From assembly GCF_032337115.1 (NCBI RefSeq), contig NZ_JAVXZY010000001.1, forward strand, positions 248,001-312,000: a stretch of 64,000 nt of DNA, written 5' to 3'. Position numbers and translations under genes: made by a program. This document shows positions 53,212 to 62,878 of this stretch, in pieces. Each line of letters starts with the position of its first letter. Position 1 is the stretch's first letter. This stretch comes from Roseateles_C aquae. Lineage in GTDB: Bacteria > Pseudomonadota > Gammaproteobacteria > Burkholderiales > Burkholderiaceae_C. A model generated the notes under the pieces. The model had not been told where the DNA came from. It ran no database searches and was given only the letters and a program-made list of their open reading frames with translations.

Positions 53212-53241
53212 AAAAACGGGACCTCAACGGTCCCGTTTTTT
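53212..53241. terminator. bidirectional terminator between fabI and the decarboxylase gene
   Basis: ACGGGACC and GGTCCCGT pair around TCAAC, with A's before and T's after, so it works on both strands. It lies between the convergent fabI and decarboxylase genes and probably ends the latter. Confidence 0.88.
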
Positions 53242-53284
53242 CATCCAGCAGAGTCCGAGGATCCGGCTCCGCCGGGCCTACGGA

Positions 53285-53328
53285 CTCGCCCCATTGAGGG
53301 GGCGCGCGTCAGCGCGTAGGGGGTGGGT
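53285..53328. repeat. REP-like 3'-end repeat
   Basis: The stretch CCCCATTGAGGGGG followed by GCGCGCGTCAGCGCGT and a G-run has the look of a palindromic intergenic repeat common in Burkholderiales. It sits directly after the decarboxylase stop. Only one full copy is in the window. Confidence 0.4.
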
Positions 53329-55587
53329 CTATTCAGCCACACAGTCAACGAAGTAGCGCGACTTGCCGTCCTCGCCCTTCTCTTCCACCAGCCCGTGCAC
53401 ATCGGTGGCAAAGCCCGGGAAGCGCTCGTTGAAGTCGCGGGTGAACTTCAGGTAGTCGACGATCTTCTTGTTGAAGCGTTCGCCCGGAATCAGCAGCGGA
53501 ATGCCGGGCGGGTAAGGCGTTAGCAGCGAGGTCGTCACCCGGCCTTCGAGCTTGTCGATCGCCACACGTTCGGTGCGGCGATGGGCAATATGGGCGAAGG
53601 CATCGCTGGGCTTCATGGCCGGCTCGAGTTCAGACAGGTAAACGTCCGTCGTCAGCCGCGCAATATCGCCCTTGGCATAGGCCTCGTGGATGCTCTGGCA
53701 GAGGTCGCGCAGGCCCATGCGCTCATAGCGCGGCTGGGCGGCGCAGAACTCCGGCAGGATGCGCCACAGCGGCGCGTTCTTGTCGTAGTCGTCCTTGAAC
53801 TGCTGTAGCGCCGTCAGCAGCGTGTTCCAGCGGCCCTTGGTGATGCCGATGGTGAAGAGGATGAAGAAGGAGTACAGGCCGGTCTTCTCGACCACCACAC
53901 CATGCTCGGCCAGGAACTTGGTGACGATGCTGGCCGGAATGCCGGTCTTGGCGAACTTGCCGCTCATGTCCAGCCCCGGCGTGATGATGGTGGACTTGAT
54001 CGGGTCCAGCATATTGAAGCCGGCCGCGATATTGCCGAAGCCATGCCACTTGGCATTGGCCTTGAGCATCCAGTCCGCCGGCTTGCCATAGCCCTCTTCG
54101 ACCAGCTTGTCCGGCCCCCATACCTTGAACCACCAGTCCTGACCGTAGTCTTCGTCGACCTTGCGCATGGCACGGCGGAAGTCCATCGCCTCGGAGATGC
54201 TCTCCTCCACCAGCGCGGTGCCGCCGGGCGGCTCCATCATCGCGGCGGCCACATCGCAGCTGGCAATGATCGAGTACTGCGGGCTGGTCGAGGTGTGCAT
54301 CAGATAGGCCTCGTTGAACAAATGCTTGTCCAGCTTGACCTTCTGGGAGTCCTGCACCAGCACCTGCGAAGCCTGCGACAGACCGGCCAGCAGCTTGTGG
54401 GTCGACTGCGTGGCATAGACCATGGCCGTTTCCGGACGCGGCCGGTTCTTGCCCATGGCGTGGTAGCTGCCATAGAAATTGTGGAAGGCGGCATGCGGCA
54501 GCCAGGCCTCGTCGAAATGCAGGGTATCGATCCAGCCGTCCAGCTTCTGCTTGATGGTCTCGGTGTTGTAGAGCACGCCGTCGTAGGTCGACTGCGTCAG
54601 CGTCATGATGCGCGGCTTGACCTTCTTGACGTCCACACCCTTCAACAGCGGGTTCTTGGCGATCTTCTTGCGGATGTTCTCCGGCGAGAACTCGCTCTCG
54701 GGTATCGGGCCGATGATGCCGTAGTGATTGCGCGTCGGCGTCATGAACACCGGCACCGCGCCGGTCATGATGATGGAGTGCAGGATGCTCTTGTGGCAGT
54801 TGCGGTCGACCACGACCACATCGCCGGGCGCCACCGTGTGGTGCCAGACCATCTTGTTGGAGGTCGAGGTGCCGTTGGTGACGAAGAAACAGTGGTCGGC
54901 ATTGAAGATGCGCGCCGCATTCTTCTCCGACGCAGCCACCGGGCCAGTATGGTCCAGCAACTGGCCGAGTTCCTCGACCGCATTGCAGACGTCGGCGCGC
55001 AGCATGTTCTCGCCGAAGAACTGGTGGAACATCTGCCCCACCGGGCTCTTCAGGAAAGCCACACCGCCGGAGTGACCCGGGCAGTGCCAGCTGTACGAAC
55101 CATCCTGCGCATAGTCCATCAGCGCCTTGAAGAACGGCGGCGCCAGGCCGTCGAGATAGCTCTTGGCTTCGCGGATGATGTGGCGGGCCACGAACTCCGG
55201 CGTATCCTCGAACATATGAATGAAGCCATGCAACTCGCGCAGCACGTCATTGGGCAGATGCTGCGAGGTGCGCGTTTCGCCATAGACGTAGATCGGGATG
55301 TCGGCGTTCTTGAAGCGGATCTCTTCAATGAACTTGCGCAGATTCAACACCGCCGGATCCAGCTCCGGCCCGGGCGTGAATTCCTCGTCGTCGATGGACA
55401 GGATGAAGGCACTCGCGCGGCTTTGCTGCTGGGCGAACTGGCTCAGATCGCCGTAGCTGGTCACACCCAGCACCTCGAAGCCCTCTTTCTGGATGGCGTC
55501 GGCAAGGGCGCGAATGCCCAAACCCGAGGTGTTCTCGGAGCGATAGTCCTCGTCGATGATGACGATGGGGAAGCGAAAGCGCAGCAT
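53329..55587 (-). CDS. Orn/Lys/Arg decarboxylase, large biodegradative type
   Basis: A 752-residue PLP enzyme: an N-terminal receiver-like wing domain (~1-130), the aminotransferase-fold core with the Schiff-base lysine in QSTHKLLAGLSQ, and the C-terminal domain. It releases CO2 from a basic amino acid to give a polyamine; which of Orn, Lys or Arg cannot be told from sequence. I chose the ATG at 55587 because GGAGG lies 7 bases upstream; an upstream in-frame start is much weaker. Divergent from the NfeD gene. Confidence 0.93.
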   Translation of the reverse strand: MLRFRFPIVIIDEDYRSENTSGLGIRALADAIQKEGFEVLGVTSYGDLSQFAQQQSRASAFILSIDDEEFTPGPELDPAVLNLRKFIEEIRFKNADIPIYVYGETRTSQHLPNDVLRELHGFIHMFEDTPEFVARHIIREAKSYLDGLAPPFFKALMDYAQDGSYSWHCPGHSGGVAFLKSPVGQMFHQFFGENMLRADVCNAVEELGQLLDHTGPVAASEKNAARIFNADHCFFVTNGTSTSNKMVWHHTVAPGDVVVVDRNCHKSILHSIIMTGAVPVFMTPTRNHYGIIGPIPESEFSPENIRKKIAKNPLLKGVDVKKVKPRIMTLTQSTYDGVLYNTETIKQKLDGWIDTLHFDEAWLPHAAFHNFYGSYHAMGKNRPRPETAMVYATQSTHKLLAGLSQASQVLVQDSQKVKLDKHLFNEAYLMHTSTSPQYSIIASCDVAAAMMEPPGGTALVEESISEAMDFRRAMRKVDEDYGQDWWFKVWGPDKLVEEGYGKPADWMLKANAKWHGFGNIAAGFNMLDPIKSTIITPGLDMSGKFAKTGIPASIVTKFLAEHGVVVEKTGLYSFFILFTIGITKGRWNTLLTALQQFKDDYDKNAPLWRILPEFCAAQPRYERMGLRDLCQSIHEAYAKGDIARLTTDVYLSELEPAMKPSDAFAHIAHRRTERVAIDKLEGRVTTSLLTPYPPGIPLLIPGERFNKKIVDYLKFTRDFNERFPGFATDVHGLVEEKGEDGKSRYFVDCVAE

Positions 55588-55763
55588 GTAAATGCCTCCG
55601 GGAACAGGGCAAGAAATTGGAAAGGCGCGAAGTGTAGGGCTAGCGGCTGACAGTGCAAGCAGCAATTGCTGTTTGTCGCACAAACAGAACGGCTTGTGTA
55701 CGACTAGCGTCACGAAGCTGAGCGATACACTCAAATCAAACAAAACAGCGAGGAGCGATCAAG

Positions 55764-56198
55764 ATGGGATGGGGACTTTCAACACTCTGGTGGATGGGTT
55801 GCGGCGCGCTGGTCGCTGCTGAGCTATTGAGCGGCACCTTCTACCTGCTGATGCTGGCCCTGGGTGCCGCCGCCGGCGCGCTGGCCGCCCACCTGGGCTT
55901 GAGCTTCAGCCTGCAGATGCTGCTGGCTGCGCTGGTCGGCGGCTGCGCCACCAGCCTCTGGCATCTGAAGCGCATCAAGACCTTGCGGGCGCAGCCGCCC
56001 GCACAGGCCAATCCCGATGTCAATCTGGACATCGGCCAGATCGTCAGCGTCGACACTTGGTCGGCCGATGGCACCGCCCGGGTGCTCTATCGCGGCGCGC
56101 AATGGAATGTGCGTTTTACCGGCGAAGACAGCCCGGCACCGGGCCGCCACATCATTCGCGCCGTCGAGGGCAGCTGCCTGCTGCTGGCACCCGTCTGA
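55764..56198 (+). CDS. NfeD-family membrane protein
   Basis: A 144-residue protein with two or three N-terminal membrane helices and a C-terminal OB-fold (IGQIVSVDTWSADGTARV). NfeD proteins accompany stomatin-like SPFH proteins, as here 54 bases downstream, probably forming a membrane microdomain complex. Confidence 0.92.
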   Translation: MGWGLSTLWWMGCGALVAAELLSGTFYLLMLALGAAAGALAAHLGLSFSLQMLLAALVGGCATSLWHLKRIKTLRAQPPAQANPDVNLDIGQIVSVDTWSADGTARVLYRGAQWNVRFTGEDSPAPGRHIIRAVEGSCLLLAPV

Positions 56199-56252
56199 GC
56201 GGCTGCAGCGCCGCCTATTCATTCAAAGATCAATCACAAAGAGGGAAGCTCC

Positions 56253-57170
56253 ATGGAAATCATTGCCGCCGTGCTGGTGCTGATCGTCATCATCTTCATT
56301 GCCCGCTCGGTCAAGGTCGTGCCTCAGCAGCATGCCTGGGTGGTCGAGCGCCTGGGCAAGTTCCACGCCACGTTGACGCCGGGGCTGAACTTCCTGGTGC
56401 CTTTTGTCGACCGCCTCGCCTACCAACATTCCTTGAAGGAAATCCCGCTGGATGTGCCCAGCCAGGTCTGCATCACCAAGGACAACACCCAGCTCACCGT
56501 CGACGGCATCCTCTACTTCCAGGTCACCGACCCGATGCGCGCCAGCTATGGCTCATCGAATTACATCGTCGCCATCACCCAGCTGGCGCAAACGACGCTG
56601 CGCTCGGTGATCGGTCGCATGGAACTGGATCGCACCTTTGAGGAGCGCGCCATCATCAACACCTCGGTCGTCGAAGCGCTCGATGAAGCGGCACTGAACT
56701 GGGGCGTCAAGGTCTTGCGCTACGAAATCAAAGACCTGACCCCGCCGCCCGCCATCCTGCATTCCATGCAGGCCCAGATCACCGCCGAGCGCGAAAAGCG
56801 CGCGCTGATCGCCGCCTCCGAAGGCCGCCGCCAGGAACAGATCAATATCGCCACCGGCGAGCGCGAGGCAGCGATTGCCCGTTCCGAAGGCGAGAAGCAG
56901 GCCGAGATCAACAAAGCCCTCGGCGAGGCCGCTGCCATCACCGCGGTGGCCGACGCCACCAGCGATGCCATCCGCAAGATTGCCGCCGCCATCGAGCAAC
57001 CCGGCGGCCAGCAGGCGGTGCAGCTGAAAGTCGCGGAGAAAGCCGTCGACGCCTATGCGCAGCTGGCACAGAAGAACAACACCATGATCGTGCCCGGCAA
57101 TATGAGCGAAGTCTCAGGCCTGATCGGCACCGCCATGGCGCTGATGAAGGGCGGCGCCGGCAAGCCCTGA
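56253..57170 (+). CDS. SPFH-domain protein (stomatin/QmcA-like)
   Basis: A 305-residue protein with an N-terminal membrane anchor (IIAAVLVLIVIIFIARS), an SPFH/band-7 domain (~25-200) and an Ala/Glu-rich coiled coil (~180-260). Known relatives assemble into rings that organise membrane proteins and proteases. Pairs with the upstream NfeD gene. Confidence 0.94.
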   Translation: MEIIAAVLVLIVIIFIARSVKVVPQQHAWVVERLGKFHATLTPGLNFLVPFVDRLAYQHSLKEIPLDVPSQVCITKDNTQLTVDGILYFQVTDPMRASYGSSNYIVAITQLAQTTLRSVIGRMELDRTFEERAIINTSVVEALDEAALNWGVKVLRYEIKDLTPPPAILHSMQAQITAEREKRALIAASEGRRQEQINIATGEREAAIARSEGEKQAEINKALGEAAAITAVADATSDAIRKIAAAIEQPGGQQAVQLKVAEKAVDAYAQLAQKNNTMIVPGNMSEVSGLIGTAMALMKGGAGKP

Positions 57171-57267
57171 TGGCACAGGGCTCTGCTCTCGACGCGCCGC
57201 GTTTCGCTGCAAAATTCTCAACACCTTTCCGGAAGCCAGAAAAAACTGGGTTATGATGGCGGGCTTC

Positions 57268-57357
<90 letters not shown>

Positions 57358-57395
57358 GAAGCACACAGGCTGACACCATCCATGTCAGCACAAGC

Positions 57396-57434
57396 AAAGC
57401 CTCTTGCTCGCGCCAGAGGCTTTTTTGTTTTTTG
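57396..57434 (+). terminator. terminator of tRNA-Ser
   Basis: AAAGCCTCT and AGAGGCTTT form a 9-bp stem around TGCTCGCGCC, then TTTTTTGTTTTTTT. Confidence 0.93.
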
Positions 57435-57471
57435 GGCACCAAGCTCGCCACGCATCAGAGTGCCGAGACAC

Positions 57472-57498
57472 AAAAAAGCCGCTGCTGCGGCGGCGGCT
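57472..57498 (-). terminator. terminator after the exosortase-associated decarboxylase gene
   Basis: On minus, AGCCGC and GCGGCT form a short stem with a 10-base loop and six T residues. It lies about 25 bases after the decarboxylase stop. Confidence 0.75.
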
Positions 57499-57523
57499 GG
57501 CTGGCTCGCCCTTTGAGCAGGGC

Positions 57524-58780
57524 TTAGACCAGCACCTCCACCACCGGCGCATGGCCCAAGAAGGCCTGCGGGCTGGCGCTGGCACCGTAGGCACCGCTCT
57601 GGAACACAACGGCCAGATCGCCGATCTCGGCACGCGGCAGATCCATCTTGTCGGCCAGCAGGTCCAGCGGCGTGCACAGCGGTCCCACCACCGACGCCTG
57701 CTCGCGCTCGGCGCTGGCGGCCTTGTTGCCTATGGTCACCGGGTAGTTCTTGCGCAGCACCTGGCCAAAGTTGCCCGAGGCTGACAGATGGTGATTCAAG
57801 CCCCCATCGCTGACGAGATAGACCTGACCGCGCGAGACCTTTTTGTCGACGATGCGCGTCACATAGACCCCGGCCTCGCCAACCAGATAGCGGCCCAGCT
57901 CGATGACGATGGAGGCCTCGGGCAGATCGGTCTTCAGCCGCTCGGCCAGCTGCGCCAGATTGGCCGAAATCGGCGCCAGGTCCAGTCGTGTCTCGCCGGG
58001 GAAATAGGGAATGCCGAAGCCGCCACCAAGATTTAGAAAGCGCACCGGCGATGGCGCATGAGCCGCCAGGCGCAACGCCAACTCGTAGGACTTCTGCTGT
58101 GCCTCGCAAATCGATTCGGCCTTGAGGTTCTGCGAGCCGGCAAACAGGTGGAAGCCTTCAAAGGCCAGGCCCAGCGCACCCATCTGCGCCAGCACCTCAG
58201 GCACCACCTCGACGTCGACGCCGAACTGCTTGGGCCCGCCGCCCATCTTCATGCCCGAGCCCTTGAGCTCGAAATCGGGATTGACGCGCAGCGCCACCCG
58301 CGCCTGACGGCCCAGCTCGGCCTGTGCCGCCGCCAGCACCGGCAGTTCGCGCGCCGACTCCACGTTCACCAGCACGCCCGCCGCCACCGATTGGCGCAGC
58401 TCGGCATCGCGCTTGCCCGGGCCGGCAAAGCTGATCTCGGCCGGATCGGCGCCGGCGTCCAGTGCCACCTTCAGCTCGCCGGCCGAGGCGACATCGATGC
58501 CATCAACCAGACCAGCCATCAGGCCGACGACGGCCGGCATCGGGTTGGCCTTCATCGCGTAGTGCAGCTTGACGCTCTTGGGCAGCGCCGCACGCAGCTG
58601 CGCCACCCGCTCGCGCAGCAGGCCGCGGTCGTAGGCATAGAACGGTGTCTGGCCGACCCGCGCCGCCAACAGCGAGAGGGGCTGACCGCCAACAGCCAGC
58701 TCGCCGTTGACCACGGGGAACTGCGACATGGCCTCATGCACCGGCAGGCGCTTGACGACGGGGGACTCGGAATCGGACAT
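57524..58780 (-). CDS. PLP-dependent decarboxylase, exosortase A system-associated
   Basis: A 418-residue fold-III (LysA-like) decarboxylase: PLP lysine in LHYAMKANPMP, the glycine loop LNLGGGFGIPYF, and a C-terminal SDGGLNHHLSASGNF. The closest group is the decarboxylase found beside exosortase A/PEP-CTERM loci rather than true LysA. Its neighbours (acyl-CoA ligase, ACP, hydrolases 1 and 2) support that. It probably makes a small amine for a modified lipid or polysaccharide precursor; the product is not known. Confidence 0.9.
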   Translation of the reverse strand: MSDSESPVVKRLPVHEAMSQFPVVNGELAVGGQPLSLLAARVGQTPFYAYDRGLLRERVAQLRAALPKSVKLHYAMKANPMPAVVGLMAGLVDGIDVASAGELKVALDAGADPAEISFAGPGKRDAELRQSVAAGVLVNVESARELPVLAAAQAELGRQARVALRVNPDFELKGSGMKMGGGPKQFGVDVEVVPEVLAQMGALGLAFEGFHLFAGSQNLKAESICEAQQKSYELALRLAAHAPSPVRFLNLGGGFGIPYFPGETRLDLAPISANLAQLAERLKTDLPEASIVIELGRYLVGEAGVYVTRIVDKKVSRGQVYLVSDGGLNHHLSASGNFGQVLRKNYPVTIGNKAASAEREQASVVGPLCTPLDLLADKMDLPRAEIGDLAVVFQSGAYGASASPQAFLGHAPVVEVLV

Positions 58781-58857
58781 ATCAGGCCTCTTGCCGGTGG
58801 ATACACCAGCGCTTGGAAATCAGTGAGGATTTGGGGTCAGGTCTTGCCGCAGCCAGC

Positions 58858-60459
58858 TCAGCCGCGCGCTTCCAGCCAGGCCGTTGACAGCAGCTTGCGG
58901 TCGATCTTGCCATTCGGATTGCGCGGCAAGGGCCCGGCCTGCTGCTCGATGCCCGCCGGCACCATATAGGCCGGCATGCGCTGCTTGCACTCGGCCAGCA
59001 AGGCGGCCATGTCGATGGCCTCAGCACCGGCCGGCGGCGTGGCGATGACCTGGATGCTCTGGCCCAAGGTCGGATGGTCGGCGCCAAAAGCGACGCATTC
59101 GCCCACCAGCTTGGTCGCGTAGAGGATTTCCTCGACCTCGGTGGGACTGACCCGGTAGCCCGAGGTTTTCATCATCTCGTCGCGCCGGCCGATGAAGTAC
59201 AGAAAGCCCTCAGCGTCCATGCGCACGTTGTCGCCGGAGAACACCGCGTACTCGGGCAGCTGCAGGCCGGCCTCGCGGCCCGGCGCGCCCGCAGGCAGCA
59301 GCTTGTAGCGTTCGGCAGTCTTTTCCGCATCGTTCCAGTAGCCCATGCCGACCAGGGCGCCGCGGTGCACCAGCTCGCCCGGCTCATCGGGCGCGCAGGG
59401 CGTGCCATCCTCGCGCAAGACCAAGATTTCGGCATTCGGGATCGCCTTGCCGATTGAATCGGGCCGGCGATCAACTTCAGAAGGCGGCAGATAGGTCGAG
59501 CGGAAGGCCTCGGTCAGGCCATACATCAGATAGGGCAAGGCGCTGGGCACACGCTGGCGCAGCGCGTCCAGCGTCTCGCGCGGCATGCGGCCGCCGGTGT
59601 TGGCGAAGTAGCGCAGATGCTCGCCGATGGCCGCCGGCCACTCCAGCTGCGAGAGCTGGATGTACAGCGGCGGCACGGCCGTCAGCCCGGTGACCTTCTC
59701 GCGCTCCATTGCCTTGAGCACATCGCGCGGCATCAGGTAGTTCAGCAGCACAACACGAGCGCCGGCGTGGAATGCCGTGGTCAACTGGCTGAAGCCGGCG
59801 TCAAAGGAGAGTGGCAAGGCCGCCAGCAGCGTATCGCTGGCGCGGTTCTCCAGGTAGCTGGCCACACTGCGTGCGCCGGCCACCATATTCCGGTGCGACA
59901 GCACCACGCCCTTGGGTTTGCCGGTGCTGCCCGAGGTGTAAAGGATGGCGACCATATCGGTGTCGATGACGCGATGACCGGGCACGGTCGGCGTCTGCAG
60001 CAGCGTGGCCCAATCGAGCTGGCCTTCAGCGGCGCCGCTGGTCAGCACGATATGGCGCAGTGAGGGGCAGTTTGGAAGCTGCTCCTGCAGCGTGGCCAGA
60101 CGCTCGGGCGAGGTCACCAGCAGCTGCACATCGCAGTCGCGCATGATGAAAGCCACCTGCTCGGCCTTCAAAAGCGGATTCATGGGCACAAAAACACAGC
60201 CCGCCGCCGGTGCACCAAAACTGGCCACCACGGTTTCAAAACGTTTTTCGAGATAAATGCCGACACGCGCGCCGCGCGGCAATCCCAAAGCCATCAGCGC
60301 CGACGAAAAACCGCGCAGCTGGGCGGCCAATTCGCCATAGCTGAGGTTTTGCGCGCCATAGGTCAGCGCCACACGATCGGGATTGCGGTCGGCCGCGTCA
60401 AAAACGAGGGCGGGCAGCAGACTGGAATCACGCGGGGTTTGCTGAAGCGGAAATGACAT
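58858..60459 (-). CDS. acyl-CoA ligase (AMP-forming), exosortase A system-associated
   Basis: A 533-residue ANL-family enzyme: the P-loop-like motif LYTSGSTGKPKGVV, the adenylate region MYGLTEAFRST, the hinge GRRDEMMKTSGYRVSP, and the C-terminal catalytic lysine in NPNGKIDRK. I chose the ATG at 60459 because it gives the usual short start MSFPLQQTP. In exosortase loci such ligases are thought to load an acyl group onto the dedicated ACP, here encoded 337 bases away and divergent. Confidence 0.92.
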   Translation of the reverse strand: MSFPLQQTPRDSSLLPALVFDAADRNPDRVALTYGAQNLSYGELAAQLRGFSSALMALGLPRGARVGIYLEKRFETVVASFGAPAAGCVFVPMNPLLKAEQVAFIMRDCDVQLLVTSPERLATLQEQLPNCPSLRHIVLTSGAAEGQLDWATLLQTPTVPGHRVIDTDMVAILYTSGSTGKPKGVVLSHRNMVAGARSVASYLENRASDTLLAALPLSFDAGFSQLTTAFHAGARVVLLNYLMPRDVLKAMEREKVTGLTAVPPLYIQLSQLEWPAAIGEHLRYFANTGGRMPRETLDALRQRVPSALPYLMYGLTEAFRSTYLPPSEVDRRPDSIGKAIPNAEILVLREDGTPCAPDEPGELVHRGALVGMGYWNDAEKTAERYKLLPAGAPGREAGLQLPEYAVFSGDNVRMDAEGFLYFIGRRDEMMKTSGYRVSPTEVEEILYATKLVGECVAFGADHPTLGQSIQVIATPPAGAEAIDMAALLAECKQRMPAYMVPAGIEQQAGPLPRNPNGKIDRKLLSTAWLEARG

Positions 60460-60795
60460 GCTGGGTTTCTTTGCTGACTTTGTGGGGCCACGATGGCCGG
60501 TGCTCAAGGGCCAGTGCCAAGCGCCAAAAAGTATCGCATACCGCCTGTGCCAGACCGACCGTCAAACTGGGTGCGCCTACCCCGCATTCAGGCGGCGTGC
60601 CAACGCACGCGCCGCCACCCGCCAGACGCTGGGCGCATCCCCTCCGGACAAGGGGGCCGCGAACGGCGGCACGGTGATATTTGCCCTTAAGATCGCGCCC
60701 ATCGCCGAGCCTCATCCGAGGCTCGCCTTGCTCTGGGCCAAAATGCCCGCGCCACCATCGCTGCGATGGTGCTCGCCACAGATTCAGCACACGCC
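60460..60795. other. divergent control region of the exosortase-associated genes
   Basis: No gene. Two hairpins lie in the leader of the ACP gene: CGAGCCTC/GAGGCTCG (60706-60725) and CACCATCG/CGATGGTG (60753-60771). The segment must hold the promoters of both the ligase and the ACP operons; I could not identify convincing -35/-10 pairs. Confidence 0.5.
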
Positions 60796-61047
60796 ATGGA
60801 TACTTATAAGAACGTCGTTCGCATACTCGATGAAGTCCTGAGCCTGGAAGGCCGCAGCGCCAGTTTCAGCCGTGATACCGCCCTGCTTGGCGCGATTGCC
60901 GAGCTGGATTCCATGGCCGTGGTCAGCCTGATCACCGCGCTGGAGGAGCAGTTGGGTATCAGCATCGGCGACGATGAGATCGATGGCGACACCTTTGCCA
61001 CCGTCGGTGCGCTGGTCGACTTCGTCGACGCCAAGCTGAAGGACTGA
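60796..61047 (+). CDS. acyl carrier protein, exosortase A system-associated
   Basis: An 83-residue acyl carrier protein with the phosphopantetheine serine in AELDSMAVVSL. The start at 60796 gives MDTYKNVV. It begins the plus-strand operon with hydrolases 2 and 1 and is divergent from the acyl-CoA ligase, its likely partner. Confidence 0.88.
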   Translation: MDTYKNVVRILDEVLSLEGRSASFSRDTALLGAIAELDSMAVVSLITALEEQLGISIGDDEIDGDTFATVGALVDFVDAKLKD

Positions 61048-61070
61048 GCGCCTTCGCCTGAGCGCCGGCC

Positions 61071-61934
61071 ATGCATGCCGCCACCTCGCACCTGCCACGC
61101 GCGCTGCCGCAGTTCCTGCCCAGTGCCCGCGACGGCCTGCAGCGCTTCGGTCTGCTACATCAGCCCGGCGCGGGCAGAGCGGTGCGCGGCCGTGTGCTCT
61201 TCGTTCATGCCTTTGCCGAGGAAATGAACAAGGCACGCCGGATGGCGGCGCTGCAGGCTCAGGCACTGGCGCGGGCCGGCTTCTGGGTGCTGCAGATCGA
61301 TCTGCTCGGCTGTGGCGATAGCGACGGCGACTTTGGTGACGCCAGCTGGGCCGCCTGGCAGGACGATGTGCGCATTGGCGCCGAGCAACTGCGCCATTGC
61401 GGCAGTTCACCCTTGTGGCTCTGGGGCATGCGTGCCGGCGCCCTGCTCGCGGCCGAGGTGGCGTCACAGCTGCCTGAGCCCGCGCACTGCCTGTTCTGGC
61501 AGCCAGCCAGCAGCGGCAAGCAGCTGCTGCAGCAATTCCTGCGCCTGAAAACGGCCAGCGGCCTGATCAGCGGCCAGGGCAAGGGCGCCATGGCCGAGGT
61601 GCAGGCGCAGCTGGACGCCGGCGCCAGCGTCGAGGTGGCCGGCTATCAGCTGCCCGCCGCGCTGGCCAAGGGCCTTGAGAAATCCCGGCTCACGCCGCCG
61701 GCCCTGGCCGAGGCCAGCCCGCCCCGGCATCTGCTCTGGTTCGAGCTGAGCACTCAAGCCGAGGCCAGCTTCAGCCCGGTCGCCCAGCAGGCCCATGAGG
61801 CCTGGCGCGCCGCTGGCTGGCAGCTCGAAGCGGCCATGCTGCAAGGCCCGCAGTTTTGGCAAACGACCGAGATTGAGGAAGCGCCGGCCCTGCTGGCCGC
61901 CACGCTCGCCGCGATGGAGCGCCACGCCGGATGA
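61071..61934 (+). CDS. hydrolase 2, exosortase A system-associated
   Basis: A 287-residue alpha/beta-hydrolase-fold protein. The nucleophile elbow position reads LWGMRAGALLA, that is Arg where a Ser is expected, so catalysis by the usual triad is doubtful. I believe the family carries this unusual elbow, which suggests a binding or structural role. Its stop overlaps the start of hydrolase 1 (ATGA). Confidence 0.85.
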   Translation: MHAATSHLPRALPQFLPSARDGLQRFGLLHQPGAGRAVRGRVLFVHAFAEEMNKARRMAALQAQALARAGFWVLQIDLLGCGDSDGDFGDASWAAWQDDVRIGAEQLRHCGSSPLWLWGMRAGALLAAEVASQLPEPAHCLFWQPASSGKQLLQQFLRLKTASGLISGQGKGAMAEVQAQLDAGASVEVAGYQLPAALAKGLEKSRLTPPALAEASPPRHLLWFELSTQAEASFSPVAQQAHEAWRAAGWQLEAAMLQGPQFWQTTEIEEAPALLAATLAAMERHAG

Positions 61935-62878
61935 ATAGCAGCCCCCTCGCCTACCAGGAACGTGCGCTGGCCTTCGACTGCGAGGGTCAGGCCTTGCTGG
62001 GCATCGTCAGCGAGCCCAAGGCCGGCAGCGCCCGCGCCACCCTGGGCGTGCTGATCATCGTTGGCGGCCCGCAGTACCGCGCCGGCAGCCACCGCCAGTT
62101 TGTGCTGCAGGCGCGCCACTGGGCCTCAGCCGGTTACCCGGTGCTGCGCTTTGACTACCGCGGCATGGGCGACAGCGCCGGCATGCAGCGCGACTTTGAA
62201 CGCGTCAGCAGCGATATCGGCGCGGCCATCAGCGCTTTCATGTCGGCCTGCCCGGATCTGGAGGGCGTCGTGCTCTGGGGGCTGTGCGATGCGGCCTCGG
62301 CCGCCCTGCTCTACGTCCACGAGCACCGTGAGGATCGTCGTGTCAAGGCCTTGGCGCTGGCCAATCCTTGGGTGCGTACCGCACAGGGCCTGGCGCGCGC
62401 GCAGGCCAAGCATTACTACCTGCAAAGGCTCAAGCAGCCCGAGTTCTGGCTCAAGCTGATCAAGGGCGGCGTGGGTCTGCAGGCGCTGCGCAGCCTGGGC
62501 AGCAATCTGGCGGCCTTGCTCGGCCGCCCGGCGGCTGCGGCCGACGCAGGCGCGCCAGCCAGCGAGCGAGCTTTGGGCTTTCAGGATCGCATGGCGCTGG
62601 GGCTGCGCCATTTCAAGGGCCGCAGCCTGCTCTTGCTCAGCGGCGAGGATCTGACCGCCCAGGAGTTTCTCGACCACAGCGCCGGCTCACCGGCCTGGAA
62701 CGGTTTGCTGACGGCCAGCACGCTCAAGCGGGTTGACTTCAAAGACGCCGATCACACTTTTTCCGGCCCGGGCAGCTTGCAGGCCATGAACAGCGTTTGC
62801 CTGGACTGGCTGCTGAGCCTGGGCAGGCCCGGGGCTGCCGTGTCCGACCCACCCTCTCTCGCCAAGGCCACCCGATGA
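61931..62878 (+). CDS. hydrolase 1, exosortase A system-associated
   Basis: A 315-residue alpha/beta hydrolase with the nucleophile elbow VLWGLCDAASAAL: Cys replaces the usual Ser. The oxyanion region FDYRGMGDS is conserved. It may act on the acyl or polysaccharide intermediate made by the ligase/ACP pair. Its stop overlaps the start of the next gene. Confidence 0.87.
   Translation: MNSSPLAYQERALAFDCEGQALLGIVSEPKAGSARATLGVLIIVGGPQYRAGSHRQFVLQARHWASAGYPVLRFDYRGMGDSAGMQRDFERVSSDIGAAISAFMSACPDLEGVVLWGLCDAASAALLYVHEHREDRRVKALALANPWVRTAQGLARAQAKHYYLQRLKQPEFWLKLIKGGVGLQALRSLGSNLAALLGRPAAAADAGAPASERALGFQDRMALGLRHFKGRSLLLLSGEDLTAQEFLDHSAGSPAWNGLLTASTLKRVDFKDADHTFSGPGSLQAMNSVCLDWLLSLGRPGAAVSDPPSLAKATR

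Noticed and set aside
57524..58780. Housekeeping lysA
   Set aside because: The LysA-like fold is clear, but the neighbours are the ligase, ACP and hydrolases of exosortase loci, so the exosortase-associated paralogue is the better call.
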